From Oxalobacteraceae bacterium (GTDB lineage: Bacteria > Pseudomonadota > Gammaproteobacteria > Burkholderiales > Burkholderiaceae_D), in contig CANFGA010000221.1 of assembly GCA_947446335.1 (NCBI GenBank), positions 1 through 5,824 of the forward strand: a stretch of 5,824 nucleotides of DNA. Direction: 5' to 3'. This document shows, piece after piece, positions 1-5,517 of this stretch. The notes beneath the pieces were generated by a model. It was not told where the DNA came from, searched no databases, and saw only the letters and a program-made list of their open reading frames with translations. The number at the start of each line of letters is the position of its first letter. The stretch's first letter is position 1. Position numbers and translations under genes: made by a program.

Positions 1-2
1 TT

Positions 3-572
3 GGCGCTCGCTTGCCGGTGCGCGGTGTCGGCATTGACCTTGGTCTGAAAGACTTCGCAACGCTGTCCACTGGTGAGAAAATTGAAGCGCAGCGCATCTA
101 TCGTGTCGCAGAACAAGCGTTGGCCGTCGCGCAGCGCGCCCATAAAAAGCGTCGCGTCAAGGCGATCCATACACAAATAGCGCATCGCAGGAATGATTTT
201 CACCATCAACTCTCGACGCGGCTCGTCGTAGAGTTCGATTACATTGCGGTTGGCAATGTCAACGCCTGCGCACTTGCAAGAACCAACATGGCCAAATCCG
301 TTTTGGATGCCGGTTGGTCGTCCTTCCGACATCAACTGGCGTACAAGGCTGTTAAGCATGGCGCATGGTACGAGGAAGTGAACGAACGCTTTACCACGCA
401 GACCTGTTCTGATTGCGGTGCGATCAGTGGCCCGAAAGGGCTTGAAGGACTCGTAATAAGAGAATGGAAATGCAGTGATTGCGGTTGTTTGCATGATCGT
501 GATCAAAATGCTGCGTTAAATATTCTCCGTCGCGGACGTGCGACGCTAGCGGCAGGAATCTCCGTTCTTTAG
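3..572 (+). CDS. tnpB: TnpB/OrfB-family RNA-guided nuclease (IS200/IS605, IS1341-type), 5' part outside window
   Basis: C-terminal half of a TnpB (OrfB) protein. The family uses a transposon-encoded omega RNA to guide DNA cleavage and is related to Cas12. The frame is open to the left edge, so the true start lies outside; a TTG at 12 is only the first in-window start-like codon. Numbering from that TTG, I see RuvC-I GIDLGLKDFATLS (Asp9), a basic bridging region (40-66), the RuvC-II strand DYIAVGNVNA (76-85), a CxxC...CxxC zinc finger (Cys132, 135, 154, 157) and RuvC-III HDRDQNAALNI (161-171). Full-length TnpB is usually about 350-400 residues, so roughly half is present. The RuvC-II glutamate of typical TnpB is Gly81 here, while Glu125 lies just before the zinc finger. 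Base composition looks less GC-rich than in the neighbouring genes, which fits acquired DNA. No tnpA is in view. Confidence 0.9.
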   Translation, partial: GARLPVRGVGIDLGLKDFATLSTGEKIEAQRIYRVAEQALAVAQRAHKKRRVKAIHTQIAHRRNDFHHQLSTRLVVEFDYIAVGNVNACALARTNMAKSVLDAGWSSFRHQLAYKAVKHGAWYEEVNERFTTQTCSDCGAISGPKGLEGLVIREWKCSDCGCLHDRDQNAALNILRRGRATLAAGISVL

Positions 573-589
573 GGCGGGGAGGACGTCAA
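559..589 (+). repeat. IS right-end hairpin and TCAA terminus (putative omega RNA 3' scaffold)
   Basis: TCTCCGT (559-565) pairs with GCGGGGA (574-580), giving a 7-bp stem with two G-T wobbles and an 8-base loop that contains most of the tnpB stop codon. GGACGTCAA follows at 581-589. Position and form match an IS200/IS605 right-end hairpin, which often doubles as the last stem of the omega RNA. The hairpin is seen directly; its role is inferred. Confidence 0.45.
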
Positions 590-720
590 CTATCTTCTCT
601 TGTGGATAGCAGCGATGGAGCCCGGTAGGGCATCACAAAGTATTGACCACCAGTTGTGCATCGGTCAACCACAATTTTTTCTCCAAAGAAATACATCGCT
701 GTCGTACCACCGGCATCGAC

Positions 721-768
721 CAATGAAAAAGCCCCTGTTCAGCGCCGCAGGGCGCATGAACAGGGGCT
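721..768 (-). terminator. Strong rho-independent terminator of the yceJ-yceI-yceI unit
   Basis: AGCCCCTGTTCA (730-741) pairs perfectly with TGAACAGGGGCT (757-768). An inner GCGCC/GGCGC stem (742-746 with 751-755) and a GCAG loop complete a stem of about 17 bp with one bulged base. On the minus strand the hairpin is followed by TTTTTCATTG. It begins 26 bases after the stop of the last yceI gene, so it ends that transcript. Confidence 0.88.
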
Positions 769-794
769 GTACGGGCCAGGCTCCTGGAACGGAA

Positions 795-1367
795 TCAGTC
801 GGCCTTGATCGCTTCGACCTGGATCGCGAGCTTGACTTCTGGCGCGAACAACGGCGTGCCGTAGCTCAGGCCGAAATCGGTGCGATTGAACTGGGCCGTG
901 GCATCGGCGCCGCAGGCTTCACGCTTGAGCATCGGGTGCATCTTGCAAGTGAATTTGCCGACCGTCAGCGTGACCGGACGCGTCACGCCCAGCATCGTCA
1001 ATTGACCTTCTACTGCAACCGGCTTGTCGCCGTCGAACTTGAATGAACTGGCCTTGTAAGTGACCGTCGGGAATTTTTCGACGTTGAACATGTCGGGCGA
1101 TTTGGCGTGCTTATTCATCTTTTCGTGGCCGAAATCGATCGATGCCGGATCGATCACGATGTCGAGCGAGCCGGTCTTGGCGGCGCGATCGAGCACCACG
1201 GTGCCGCTGGTCTTGGTGAACTTGCCGCGCCAGACTGACAGTCCCATGTGATCCGCTTCGAAGCTCGGGTAGGTATGGTTCGACTCGATCGTGTAATTGA
1301 CCGGGGCGGCGAAGGCGGGAATGGCGGCCAATGCCAGCAATGCGACGCTCAGATGGGACAGTTTCAT
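795..1367 (-). CDS. yceI: YceI-family periplasmic lipocalin-like protein (distal copy, two cysteines)
   Basis: A 190-residue exported protein of the YceI family, an extended lipocalin-like beta-barrel whose characterised members bind polyisoprenoid chains in the periplasm; its exact role is unknown. Residues 1-20 form a signal peptide (MKLSHLSVALLALAAIPAFA) with an AFA-A cleavage site. Family motifs are FNVEKFPTVTYKASSF (94-109), GQLTMLGVTRPVTL (121-134) and FNRTDFGLSYG (160-170). Cys141 and Cys152 flank a segment with MHPMLKREACGADA, a common pattern in this branch, and could form a disulfide. Length matches E. coli YceI (about 190). The start at 1365-1367 is chosen because it begins the signal peptide and has AGGA six bases upstream; an in-frame ATG at 1464-1466 would add 33 unlike residues overlapping the previous gene. 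It lies 32 bases after the upstream yceI copy and is last in the operon. Confidence 0.92.
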   Translation of the reverse strand: MKLSHLSVALLALAAIPAFAAPVNYTIESNHTYPSFEADHMGLSVWRGKFTKTSGTVVLDRAAKTGSLDIVIDPASIDFGHEKMNKHAKSPDMFNVEKFPTVTYKASSFKFDGDKPVAVEGQLTMLGVTRPVTLTVGKFTCKMHPMLKREACGADATAQFNRTDFGLSYGTPLFAPEVKLAIQVEAIKAD

Positions 1368-1399
1368 GGATTTTCCTGGGGTGGGGGAGATTGGAGTGC

Positions 1400-1957
1400 T
1401 CAGGGTGCTGCGGTGACGCGGAATTTGATCGTGACTTCGTCGGCGACCATGCTGGTATCTTTCCATTCGCCTTCGCCGATGTTGAAGGCGAGGCGCTTGA
1501 TCGGCAACATGCCTTCGAATACCTGCTTGCCGGCATCCGTTTTCACGGTCAATGGAAAACTGACATCAGCCGTCTTGCCCTTGATGGTCAGCTTGCCGGT
1601 GACGGTCAGCTTGCCCGGGCTGACCGGTTTGATCGAGCTGGACACGAAGGTCGCTTTCGGATATTGGCTGGAATTGAACCATTCCTTTTTTGCCACTTCC
1701 TTGTTCATCTCGGCTTCGCCCAGATCCAGGCTGGCGGTATCGATCTCGACCTTGGCGCTCGCTGCGCCCGGCGCTTGCGGGTTGTAGTCGATCGCGATAT
1801 TGAAGGTCTTGAACCTGGATTCGACCGGCACGCTCATTTGCTTGAAAACGGCCGACACGCTGGTCTTGGCGGTGTCGGTTTTCAGCAGACTGGCGGCGCT
1901 GGCGGCCAGCGACAGCACCAGCAGGGAGGCAAACAAGGCGCGTTGTGTCGTTTTCAT
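1400..1957 (-). CDS. yceI: YceI-family periplasmic protein (proximal copy, cysteine-free)
   Basis: A 185-residue second YceI-family protein. Residues 1 to about 21 form a signal peptide (basic MKTTQR, hydrophobic core, ASA-A cleavage region), so it should act in the periplasm as a lipocalin-like, probably isoprenoid-binding protein. Family features are WFNSSQYPKATFVSSSI (93-109), the repeated strand pattern GKLTVTGKLTIKGKTADVSFPL (116-136) and a C-terminal VTIKFRV strand. It has no cysteine and lacks the MHPMLKREACGADA segment of its neighbour, so the two are divergent paralogues and not a recent duplication. The start at 1955-1957 begins the signal peptide; the frame is open further upstream but that stretch is antisense-like sequence in the cytochrome gene. 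The ribosome site is weak (GAGAAC). It sits 29 bases after the cytochrome b561 stop, as yceI follows yceJ in E. coli. Confidence 0.9.
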   Translation of the reverse strand: MKTTQRALFASLLVLSLAASAASLLKTDTAKTSVSAVFKQMSVPVESRFKTFNIAIDYNPQAPGAASAKVEIDTASLDLGEAEMNKEVAKKEWFNSSQYPKATFVSSSIKPVSPGKLTVTGKLTIKGKTADVSFPLTVKTDAGKQVFEGMLPIKRLAFNIGEGEWKDTSMVADEVTIKFRVTAAP

Positions 1958-1986
1958 GGAACTGTTCTCGGTGAGGGAAGAGGAAA

Positions 1987-2511
1987 TCATGGCAGCATCC
2001 GTTTCAGGAGGCCGTCGCGGTCGATGAAATGGTGTTTCAGTGCGGCCAGAAAATGCAGTGCCACCAAGCCGGCCATGGTCATGGTCACGACATAATGCAC
2101 TTCTTTCAAGAGCGGCTTGAGTTCCGGATTGGGCGCGATGATGGCTGGCAACTGGAACAGCCCCAGATAGACCACCGGAACGCCGGCGGCCAGCGTGTAC
2201 AGATAGCCGGAAACGGGAACGGCAAAGATCAACAGGTACAGCAGCAGGTGAACGCCATCGGACGCCTTCTTTTGCCATTGCGGCGTGCTGGCTGGCAGCG
2301 GTGGCGGAGTGTGGCTCAAACGCCACAATGCGCGCAGACAGGCGATCGCGAAGACGGTCACGCCCAGCCATTTATGCCAGGAATAATATTTCAGTTTGGT
2401 CGGAGTCAGGCCGGGGATGTCGGTCATGATCACGCCGAGCGTGAAGGCGCAAACGATCAGCAGTGCGGTCAGCCAGTGCAACAGGATCGCGGTAGTTGTG
2501 TAACGAGGCAT
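1987..2511 (-). CDS. yceJ: Cytochrome b561 family protein (YceJ-like), first gene of the operon
   Basis: A 174-residue integral membrane di-haem cytochrome b561 of the bacterial CybB/YceJ type, which passes electrons between the quinone pool and acceptors at the inner membrane. Four hydrophobic helices are visible at roughly 7-27, 44-64, 87-107 and 139-159. Histidines placed as in the family are His12 (LLHWL), His46 (SWHKWLG), His88 (GVHLLLY) and His153 (ALHFLAALKHHF), the likely haem ligands, and the ending HHFIDRDGLLKRML is typical. The start at 2509-2511 (MPRYTTTAILLHW) matches the family N-terminus; an upstream ATG adds 19 residues that would overlap the promoter. Its place directly before yceI-type genes supports the YceJ assignment over stand-alone CybB. 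The pairing suggests a shared role in quinone or isoprenoid redox handling, which is inference. Confidence 0.9.
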   Translation of the reverse strand: MPRYTTTAILLHWLTALLIVCAFTLGVIMTDIPGLTPTKLKYYSWHKWLGVTVFAIACLRALWRLSHTPPPLPASTPQWQKKASDGVHLLLYLLIFAVPVSGYLYTLAAGVPVVYLGLFQLPAIIAPNPELKPLLKEVHYVVTMTMAGLVALHFLAALKHHFIDRDGLLKRMLP

Positions 2512-2529
2512 GATCTCGATTCCGGAAAT

Positions 2530-2558
2530 ATAGTACGTGTTAGAACTAATTTTACCAA
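2530..2558 (-). promoter_or_regulatory. Candidate sigma-70 promoter for the cytochrome b561-yceI-yceI operon
   Basis: On the minus strand, TTGGTA (2553-2558) and TACTAT (2530-2535) are separated by 17 bases and each matches four of six consensus positions. The surrounding bases are AT-rich in a GC-rich neighbourhood. Transcription would start near 2523 and leave a leader of only about 12 bases, which is short, so the exact site is uncertain. Confidence 0.4.
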
Positions 2559-2618
2559 AGAATGCCATAGTGTGCTGGCGCGGGTGTTTTTGTTTGCTTT
2601 CGGTGACTTGTTGGACGG

Positions 2619-2640
2619 CTGCCGGGCACTGGCCCGGCAG
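2619..2640 (-). terminator. Hairpin after purB, probable terminator without a U-tract
   Basis: CTGCCGGGC (2619-2627) pairs perfectly with GCCCGGCAG (2632-2640) around an ACTG loop, starting 15 bases after the purB stop. The minus strand after the hairpin is CCGTCCAACAAG, with no run of T, so termination efficiency is doubtful. A competing CCGGCA/TGCCGG stem closer to the stop shares its 5' arm. Confidence 0.45.
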
Positions 2641-2655
2641 GTTCTTTGCCGGTGC

Positions 2656-4035
2656 CTAGATTTCGCGCGCCAGCTTGGCGGCGATGCCGATGTAGTTGGC
2701 CGGTGTCATCGCCAGCAACAAGTCTTTCGCTTCTTGCGGGATCGCCAAAGTGACGATGAATTCGCGCAGCGCATCCTTGGAGATGCCTTTGCCGCGCGTC
2801 AATTCCTTGAGTTGCTCGTACGGGTTGGCGATGCCGTAGCGGCGCATCACCGTTTGCACTGGCTCGGCCAGCACTTCCCAGGTCGCATCGAGATCTTGTT
2901 CCATCCGCGCATGGTTCACTTCGAGCTTGTTCAAGCCGCGCAAGCAGCTGTCATAGGCCAGCAGCGTGTAGCCGAGGGCGACGCCGATGTTGCGCAGCAC
3001 GGTCGAATCGGTCAAGTCGCGCTGCAAACGCGATACCGGCAGTTTCTCGGACAAGTGTTTCAGCACCGCGTTGGCCAGGCCCAGATTGCCTTCCGAATTT
3101 TCGAAGTCGATCGGGTTGACCTTGTGCGGCATCGTCGAGGAGCCGATTTCGCCAGCCTTGGTCTTTTGCTTGAAGTAGCCGAGCGAGACATAGCTCCAGA
3201 TGTCGCGGTTCAAGTCCAGCAAGATGGTGTTGGCGCGCGCGAACGCATCGAACAGTTCGGCCATGTAATCGTGCGGCTCGATCTGGATCGTGTAGGGATT
3301 GAAGGTCAAGCCGAGGCGCTGTTCGATGACTTCTTTCGAGAAGGCTGGCCAGTCGAGATCGGGATACGCTGACAGATGGGCGTTGTAATTGCCGACTGCG
3401 CCATTCATCTTGCCCAGGATTTCGACGGTAGAGATGCGCGTGATGGCGCGCTGCAAGCGGGCCACGACGTTGGCCATTTCCTTGCCCAGCGTGGTCGGAC
3501 TGGCCGACTGGCCGTGGGTGCGCGCCAGCAGCGGCACATCGGCATTCTCGTGCGCCAGGGCGGTCAGGCGCGTGATCAGCCCTTGCAAAGCCGGCAGCAT
3601 CACCGCATCGCGCGCCGCCTTGAGCATCATCCCGTGCGAGGTATTGTTGATGTCTTCCGAGGTGCAGGCGAAGTGGATGAATTCCGAGGCCGAGACCAGT
3701 TCGGGCACATCCTTGACCTGGTCCTTGAGCCAGTACTCGACCGCTTTCACATCGTGGTTGGTGACCGCTTCGATCGCCTTGATGGCCGCGGCGTCGGCTT
3801 CGGTGAACTCACGCGCGATCTGGTCCAGCAGCGCATTGGCGTCCGGTGAGAACGGGGTGATTTCAGCCAGGCCCGCTTGCGACAGCGCCTGCAGCCAGCA
3901 GATCTCGACTTTGACGCGGTGGTGCATGAAGCCCGATTCGGACAGGATCGGACGCAGCAAGTCGAGCTTGCTGGCGTAGCGACCATCGAGCGGAGACAGG
4001 GCCGAGAGCGTGGAGTAAGGTGTGATAGAGGTCAT
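2656..4035 (-). CDS. purB: Adenylosuccinate lyase
   Basis: A 459-residue cytosolic enzyme of the fumarase/aspartase superfamily. It catalyses two fumarate-releasing steps in purine synthesis: SAICAR to AICAR, and adenylosuccinate to AMP. The superfamily signature SSTMPHKVNPIDFENSEGN lies at 299-317 on the flexible catalytic loop, with Ser299/Ser300 as the catalytic serine region. TSEDINNTSH (125-134) and ARTHGQSASP (171-180, His174 the likely general acid) are the other conserved blocks, and NHDVKAVEYWL (93-103) is typical of the E. coli-like class. Length agrees with E. coli PurB (456). The start at 4033-4035 gives MTSITPYSTLSALSPLDGRY, as in relatives; an ATG at 4129-4131 would add 32 residues read through the leader and promoter. 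The ribosome site is weak. It is a single-gene unit, divergent from gst. All key residues are intact. Confidence 0.97.
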   Translation of the reverse strand: MTSITPYSTLSALSPLDGRYASKLDLLRPILSESGFMHHRVKVEICWLQALSQAGLAEITPFSPDANALLDQIAREFTEADAAAIKAIEAVTNHDVKAVEYWLKDQVKDVPELVSASEFIHFACTSEDINNTSHGMMLKAARDAVMLPALQGLITRLTALAHENADVPLLARTHGQSASPTTLGKEMANVVARLQRAITRISTVEILGKMNGAVGNYNAHLSAYPDLDWPAFSKEVIEQRLGLTFNPYTIQIEPHDYMAELFDAFARANTILLDLNRDIWSYVSLGYFKQKTKAGEIGSSTMPHKVNPIDFENSEGNLGLANAVLKHLSEKLPVSRLQRDLTDSTVLRNIGVALGYTLLAYDSCLRGLNKLEVNHARMEQDLDATWEVLAEPVQTVMRRYGIANPYEQLKELTRGKGISKDALREFIVTLAIPQEAKDLLLAMTPANYIGIAAKLAREI

Positions 4036-4071
4036 GGCAGCAGGCAAGTAAAAAGAAAGCGGTGGACGGCA

Positions 4072-4094
4072 CGTGTGCCAGAGCCAGGCACACG
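4072..4094 (-). promoter_or_regulatory. Hairpin in the purB leader RNA
   Basis: CGTGTGCC (4072-4079) and GGCACACG (4087-4094) form a perfect 8-bp inverted repeat around a 7-base spacer, 37 bases upstream of the purB start. With the promoter proposed here it lies inside the leader RNA. A T-rich tract (CTTTCTTTTTACTT on the minus strand) follows about 13 bases after the hairpin, too far for a standard terminator. It may stabilise the leader, attenuate, or be a protein-binding site. Confidence 0.35.
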
Positions 4095-4105
4095 AGGCGG
4101 TTGAT

Positions 4106-4122
4106 GTAAAACAGGATTTTAC
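4106..4122. promoter_or_regulatory. Palindrome overlapping the purB -10 box, possible operator
   Basis: GTAAAACAGGATTTTAC is a 6-bp perfect inverted repeat around CAGGA, covering the -10 hexamer and the expected start point. The position would suit a repressor, but it does not look like the E. coli PurR box and short AT-rich palindromes occur by chance. Confidence 0.25.
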
Positions 4123-4141
4123 CACCGGCATGCAGCGTCAA
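4116..4141 (-). promoter_or_regulatory. Candidate extended -10 promoter of purB
   Basis: On the minus strand TGGTAAAAT (4116-4124) is a good extended -10 element (TGnTAAAAT). A TTGACG -35-like box lies at 4136-4141, but the 14-base spacing is shorter than usual. The start would fall near 4109, giving a leader of about 74 bases. The -10 is overlapped by a palindrome at 4106-4122. Confidence 0.42.
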
Positions 4142-4200
4142 AGCGGGTATCCGGATTCCCTTTCGCCGCGCTCCGGGCCTACCGGTGGCGCGGAAGGCGA

Positions 4201-4209
4201 TGCTACAAT
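4201..4209 (+). promoter_or_regulatory. Extended -10 promoter of the glutathione S-transferase gene
   Basis: TGCTACAAT is an extended -10 element (TG, one base, TACAAT) 28 bases before the gst start. No clear -35 is present at the right distance, as is common for extended -10 promoters. Transcription from about 4216 would give a 22-base leader. Confidence 0.45.
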
Positions 4210-4237
4210 GACGGACAACAAGCCACCATGAGCGTCT

Positions 4238-4852
4238 ATGAAATTGATCGGTTCCCTCGCCAGTCCCTATGTCCGCAAAGTCCGCGTCGTGCTGGCGGAA
4301 AAAAAGCTCGACTATATCCATGAGCTGGACAATGTCTGGGCGCCAGACAGCAAGATTGCGCTGTCCAATCCCCTGGGCAAGGTGCCGTGTCTGCTGATGG
4401 AAGATGGCAGCGTGGTGTATGACTCGCGCGTCATCGTCGAGTATCTCGATACGCTCACGCCGGTGTGCAAATTGCTGCCACCGAACGGCAACGGGCGCGA
4501 ACGCAGCGACATCAAGTGTGGCGAAGCGCTGGCCGACGGCATTCTCGACGCCGCCATTCTGGTGCGCCTCGAATTGACGCAGCGTGCGCCGGAACAGCAA
4601 AGCGCCGCCTGGATGGAACGCCAGATGAACAAGGTACACCTGGGCCTGGCAGCGCTGTCGGCCAAGCTCGGCGACAATGCCAATTATTCAGGCAGCCATT
4701 ATTCGCTGGCCGATGTCGCCGTCGGCTGCACGCTGGGCTGGCTCGCGTTTCGCTTCCCGGAAATCAGCTGGCGCGCAGACTACCCCAACCTGGCCAGACT
4801 GTTCGACAAATTGTCCGAGCGCCAGTCGTTCAAGGATACGGTCCCGCAATGA
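4238..4852 (+). CDS. Glutathione S-transferase family protein (YibF-like)
   Basis: A 204-residue cytosolic GST-fold protein. The N-terminal thioredoxin-like domain (about 1-78) starts MKLIGSLASPYVRKVRVVLAEK, with Ser9 in the usual catalytic position. NPLGKVPCL (44-52) carries the cis-proline, and DSRVIVEYLD (62-71) is the glutathione gamma-glutamyl binding motif. The helical C-terminal domain contains EALADGILDAA (96-106) and SLADVAVGCTLGWL (156-169), the conserved folding motif. Sequence and length resemble E. coli YibF (about 202), whose physiological substrate is unknown, so a specific reaction cannot be assigned. The start at 4238 aligns with the family; an ATG at 4228 is in another frame. 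No strong Shine-Dalgarno is present. It is transcribed alone, divergent from purB and convergent with bfr, and its stop codon overlaps the shared terminator. Confidence 0.93.
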   Translation: MKLIGSLASPYVRKVRVVLAEKKLDYIHELDNVWAPDSKIALSNPLGKVPCLLMEDGSVVYDSRVIVEYLDTLTPVCKLLPPNGNGRERSDIKCGEALADGILDAAILVRLELTQRAPEQQSAAWMERQMNKVHLGLAALSAKLGDNANYSGSHYSLADVAVGCTLGWLAFRFPEISWRADYPNLARLFDKLSERQSFKDTVPQ

Positions 4853-4876
4853 AAAAAGCCACGGCGAGCCGTGGCT
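4852..4876 (-). terminator. Intrinsic terminator of bfr, possibly bidirectional with gst
   Basis: AGCCACGGC (4857-4865) and GCCGTGGCT (4868-4876) form a stem of eight or nine base pairs. On the minus strand it runs directly into TTTTTTC, a canonical terminator starting 30 bases after the bfr stop. On the plus strand the following GTATTC is only weakly T-rich, so termination of gst is less certain. The A-run also contains the last base of the gst stop codon. Confidence 0.85.
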
Positions 4877-4906
4877 GTATTCAATCTCTCGATATTCAAT
4901 CCCGAT

Positions 4907-5377
4907 TCATTCAGCCATCTGGCTTTGCAGATACAAAGGCAGGCTGATCTTGTCGATCAGATCGATCTGGGTTTCCAGCCAGTCGATATGCTCTTCGGTG
5001 TCGTCCAGTATGTACAGGAACAGGTCGCGCGAGACATAATCGGCGGCCAGTTCGGAAGCGGCGATGCCTTCCTTGACCGTCACCTGGGCTGCGCGCTCGA
5101 GCTTCAAGTCGCACTTCAGCATTTCTTCGGTCGATTCGCCGATCAGCAATTTGTGCAGCGCCTGCAGGTTCGGCAAGCCATCGAGCATCAGGATGCGGTC
5201 GATCAGCTTGTCGGCATGCTTCATCTCGCCTATCGATTCTTCATATTCCTTTTTCGCCAGCTTGGCCAAGCCCCAGTGACGATACATGCGGGAATGCAAA
5301 AAATACTGGTTGATCGCGGACAGTTCGTTGGTCAGCTGCGCATTGAGCAGCTTGATGACTTCTTTATCGCCCTTCAT
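4907..5377 (-). CDS. bfr: Bacterioferritin
   Basis: A 156-residue subunit of the 24-mer haem-containing iron-storage ferritin, which oxidises Fe(II) at a di-iron centre and stores it as a ferric mineral in the cytosol. Residue numbers match E. coli Bfr (158): ferroxidase residues Glu18, Glu51, His54, Glu94 and His130 are present, and Met52, the haem-b axial ligand, is kept. Typical blocks are NELSAINQYFLHSRM (17-31), EMKHADKLIDRILMLDGLPN (51-70) and YVSRDLFLYIL (114-124). Position 127, glutamate in E. coli and a terminal iron ligand, is threonine here (DDTEEHID), with Glu128 and Glu129 beside it. The start at 5375-5377 gives the family MKGDKEVI and has AAAGG five bases upstream. It lies downstream of bfd on the same strand, 235 bases apart. 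Confidence 0.96.
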   Translation of the reverse strand: MKGDKEVIKLLNAQLTNELSAINQYFLHSRMYRHWGLAKLAKKEYEESIGEMKHADKLIDRILMLDGLPNLQALHKLLIGESTEEMLKCDLKLERAAQVTVKEGIAASELAADYVSRDLFLYILDDTEEHIDWLETQIDLIDKISLPLYLQSQMAE

Positions 5378-5458
5378 GGGAACCTTTCAGGATGGGTATG
5401 GGGCTGGCTTGCCGGGCTGCGGCGCGGCAGAAATTGCGAAAGCGCGGGCCGCGACCGG

Positions 5459-5464
5459 ATCATA
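5459..5464 (-). promoter_or_regulatory. Candidate -10 box for bfr
   Basis: TATGAT on the minus strand matches five of six -10 consensus bases and would start a leader of about 75 bases before bfr. No convincing -35 lies 16-18 bases upstream and no Fur-like palindrome is seen, so bfr could instead be read through from bfd. Confidence 0.22.
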
Positions 5465-5517
5465 GCGCAGATAGCGATTCCAGGGACAGGCTCAATCGAG
5501 CCCGCAGCGGATGCATC

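Larger units (their letters stand above)
1..589 (+). mobile_element. Right portion of an IS200/IS605-group insertion sequence (tnpB plus right end)
   Basis: The tnpB fragment is followed within 17 bases of its stop by a hairpin and then GGACGTCAA. This resembles the right ends of IS605-group elements, which carry subterminal hairpins and a TCAA-like cleavage site rather than terminal inverted repeats. I place the right boundary after TCAA at 586-589. The left end is outside the window. In this group the 3' end of tnpB plus the right end normally also encodes the omega RNA scaffold, with the guide read from flanking DNA just past the end. The boundary is inferred from family habits and not proved by an empty site. 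Confidence 0.65.

Noticed and set aside
600..1046. 148-codon plus-strand frame
   Set aside because: Mostly antisense to the distal yceI gene and runs through its terminator; low-complexity, R/Q/H-rich composition with no family resemblance.
1331..2095. 254-codon plus-strand frame
   Set aside because: Antisense to yceI and the cytochrome gene; rich in G, R, H and Q as expected of a complementary-strand shadow.
1958..2371. Upstream extension of the proximal yceI frame (open to 2371)
   Set aside because: It overlaps the cytochrome b561 coding sequence in another frame and would bury the signal peptide at 1955-1957 inside the protein.
2029..3372. 447-codon plus-strand frame opposite purB
   Set aside because: Long open frames opposite GC-rich genes are common. 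The translation is dominated by Q, R, H, D and V with no recognisable domain, while the minus strand encodes an intact PurB.
3863..4639. 258-codon minus-strand frame spanning gst, the intergenic region and purB
   Set aside because: Antisense to gst and out of frame with purB; it crosses both candidate promoters and shows no family features.
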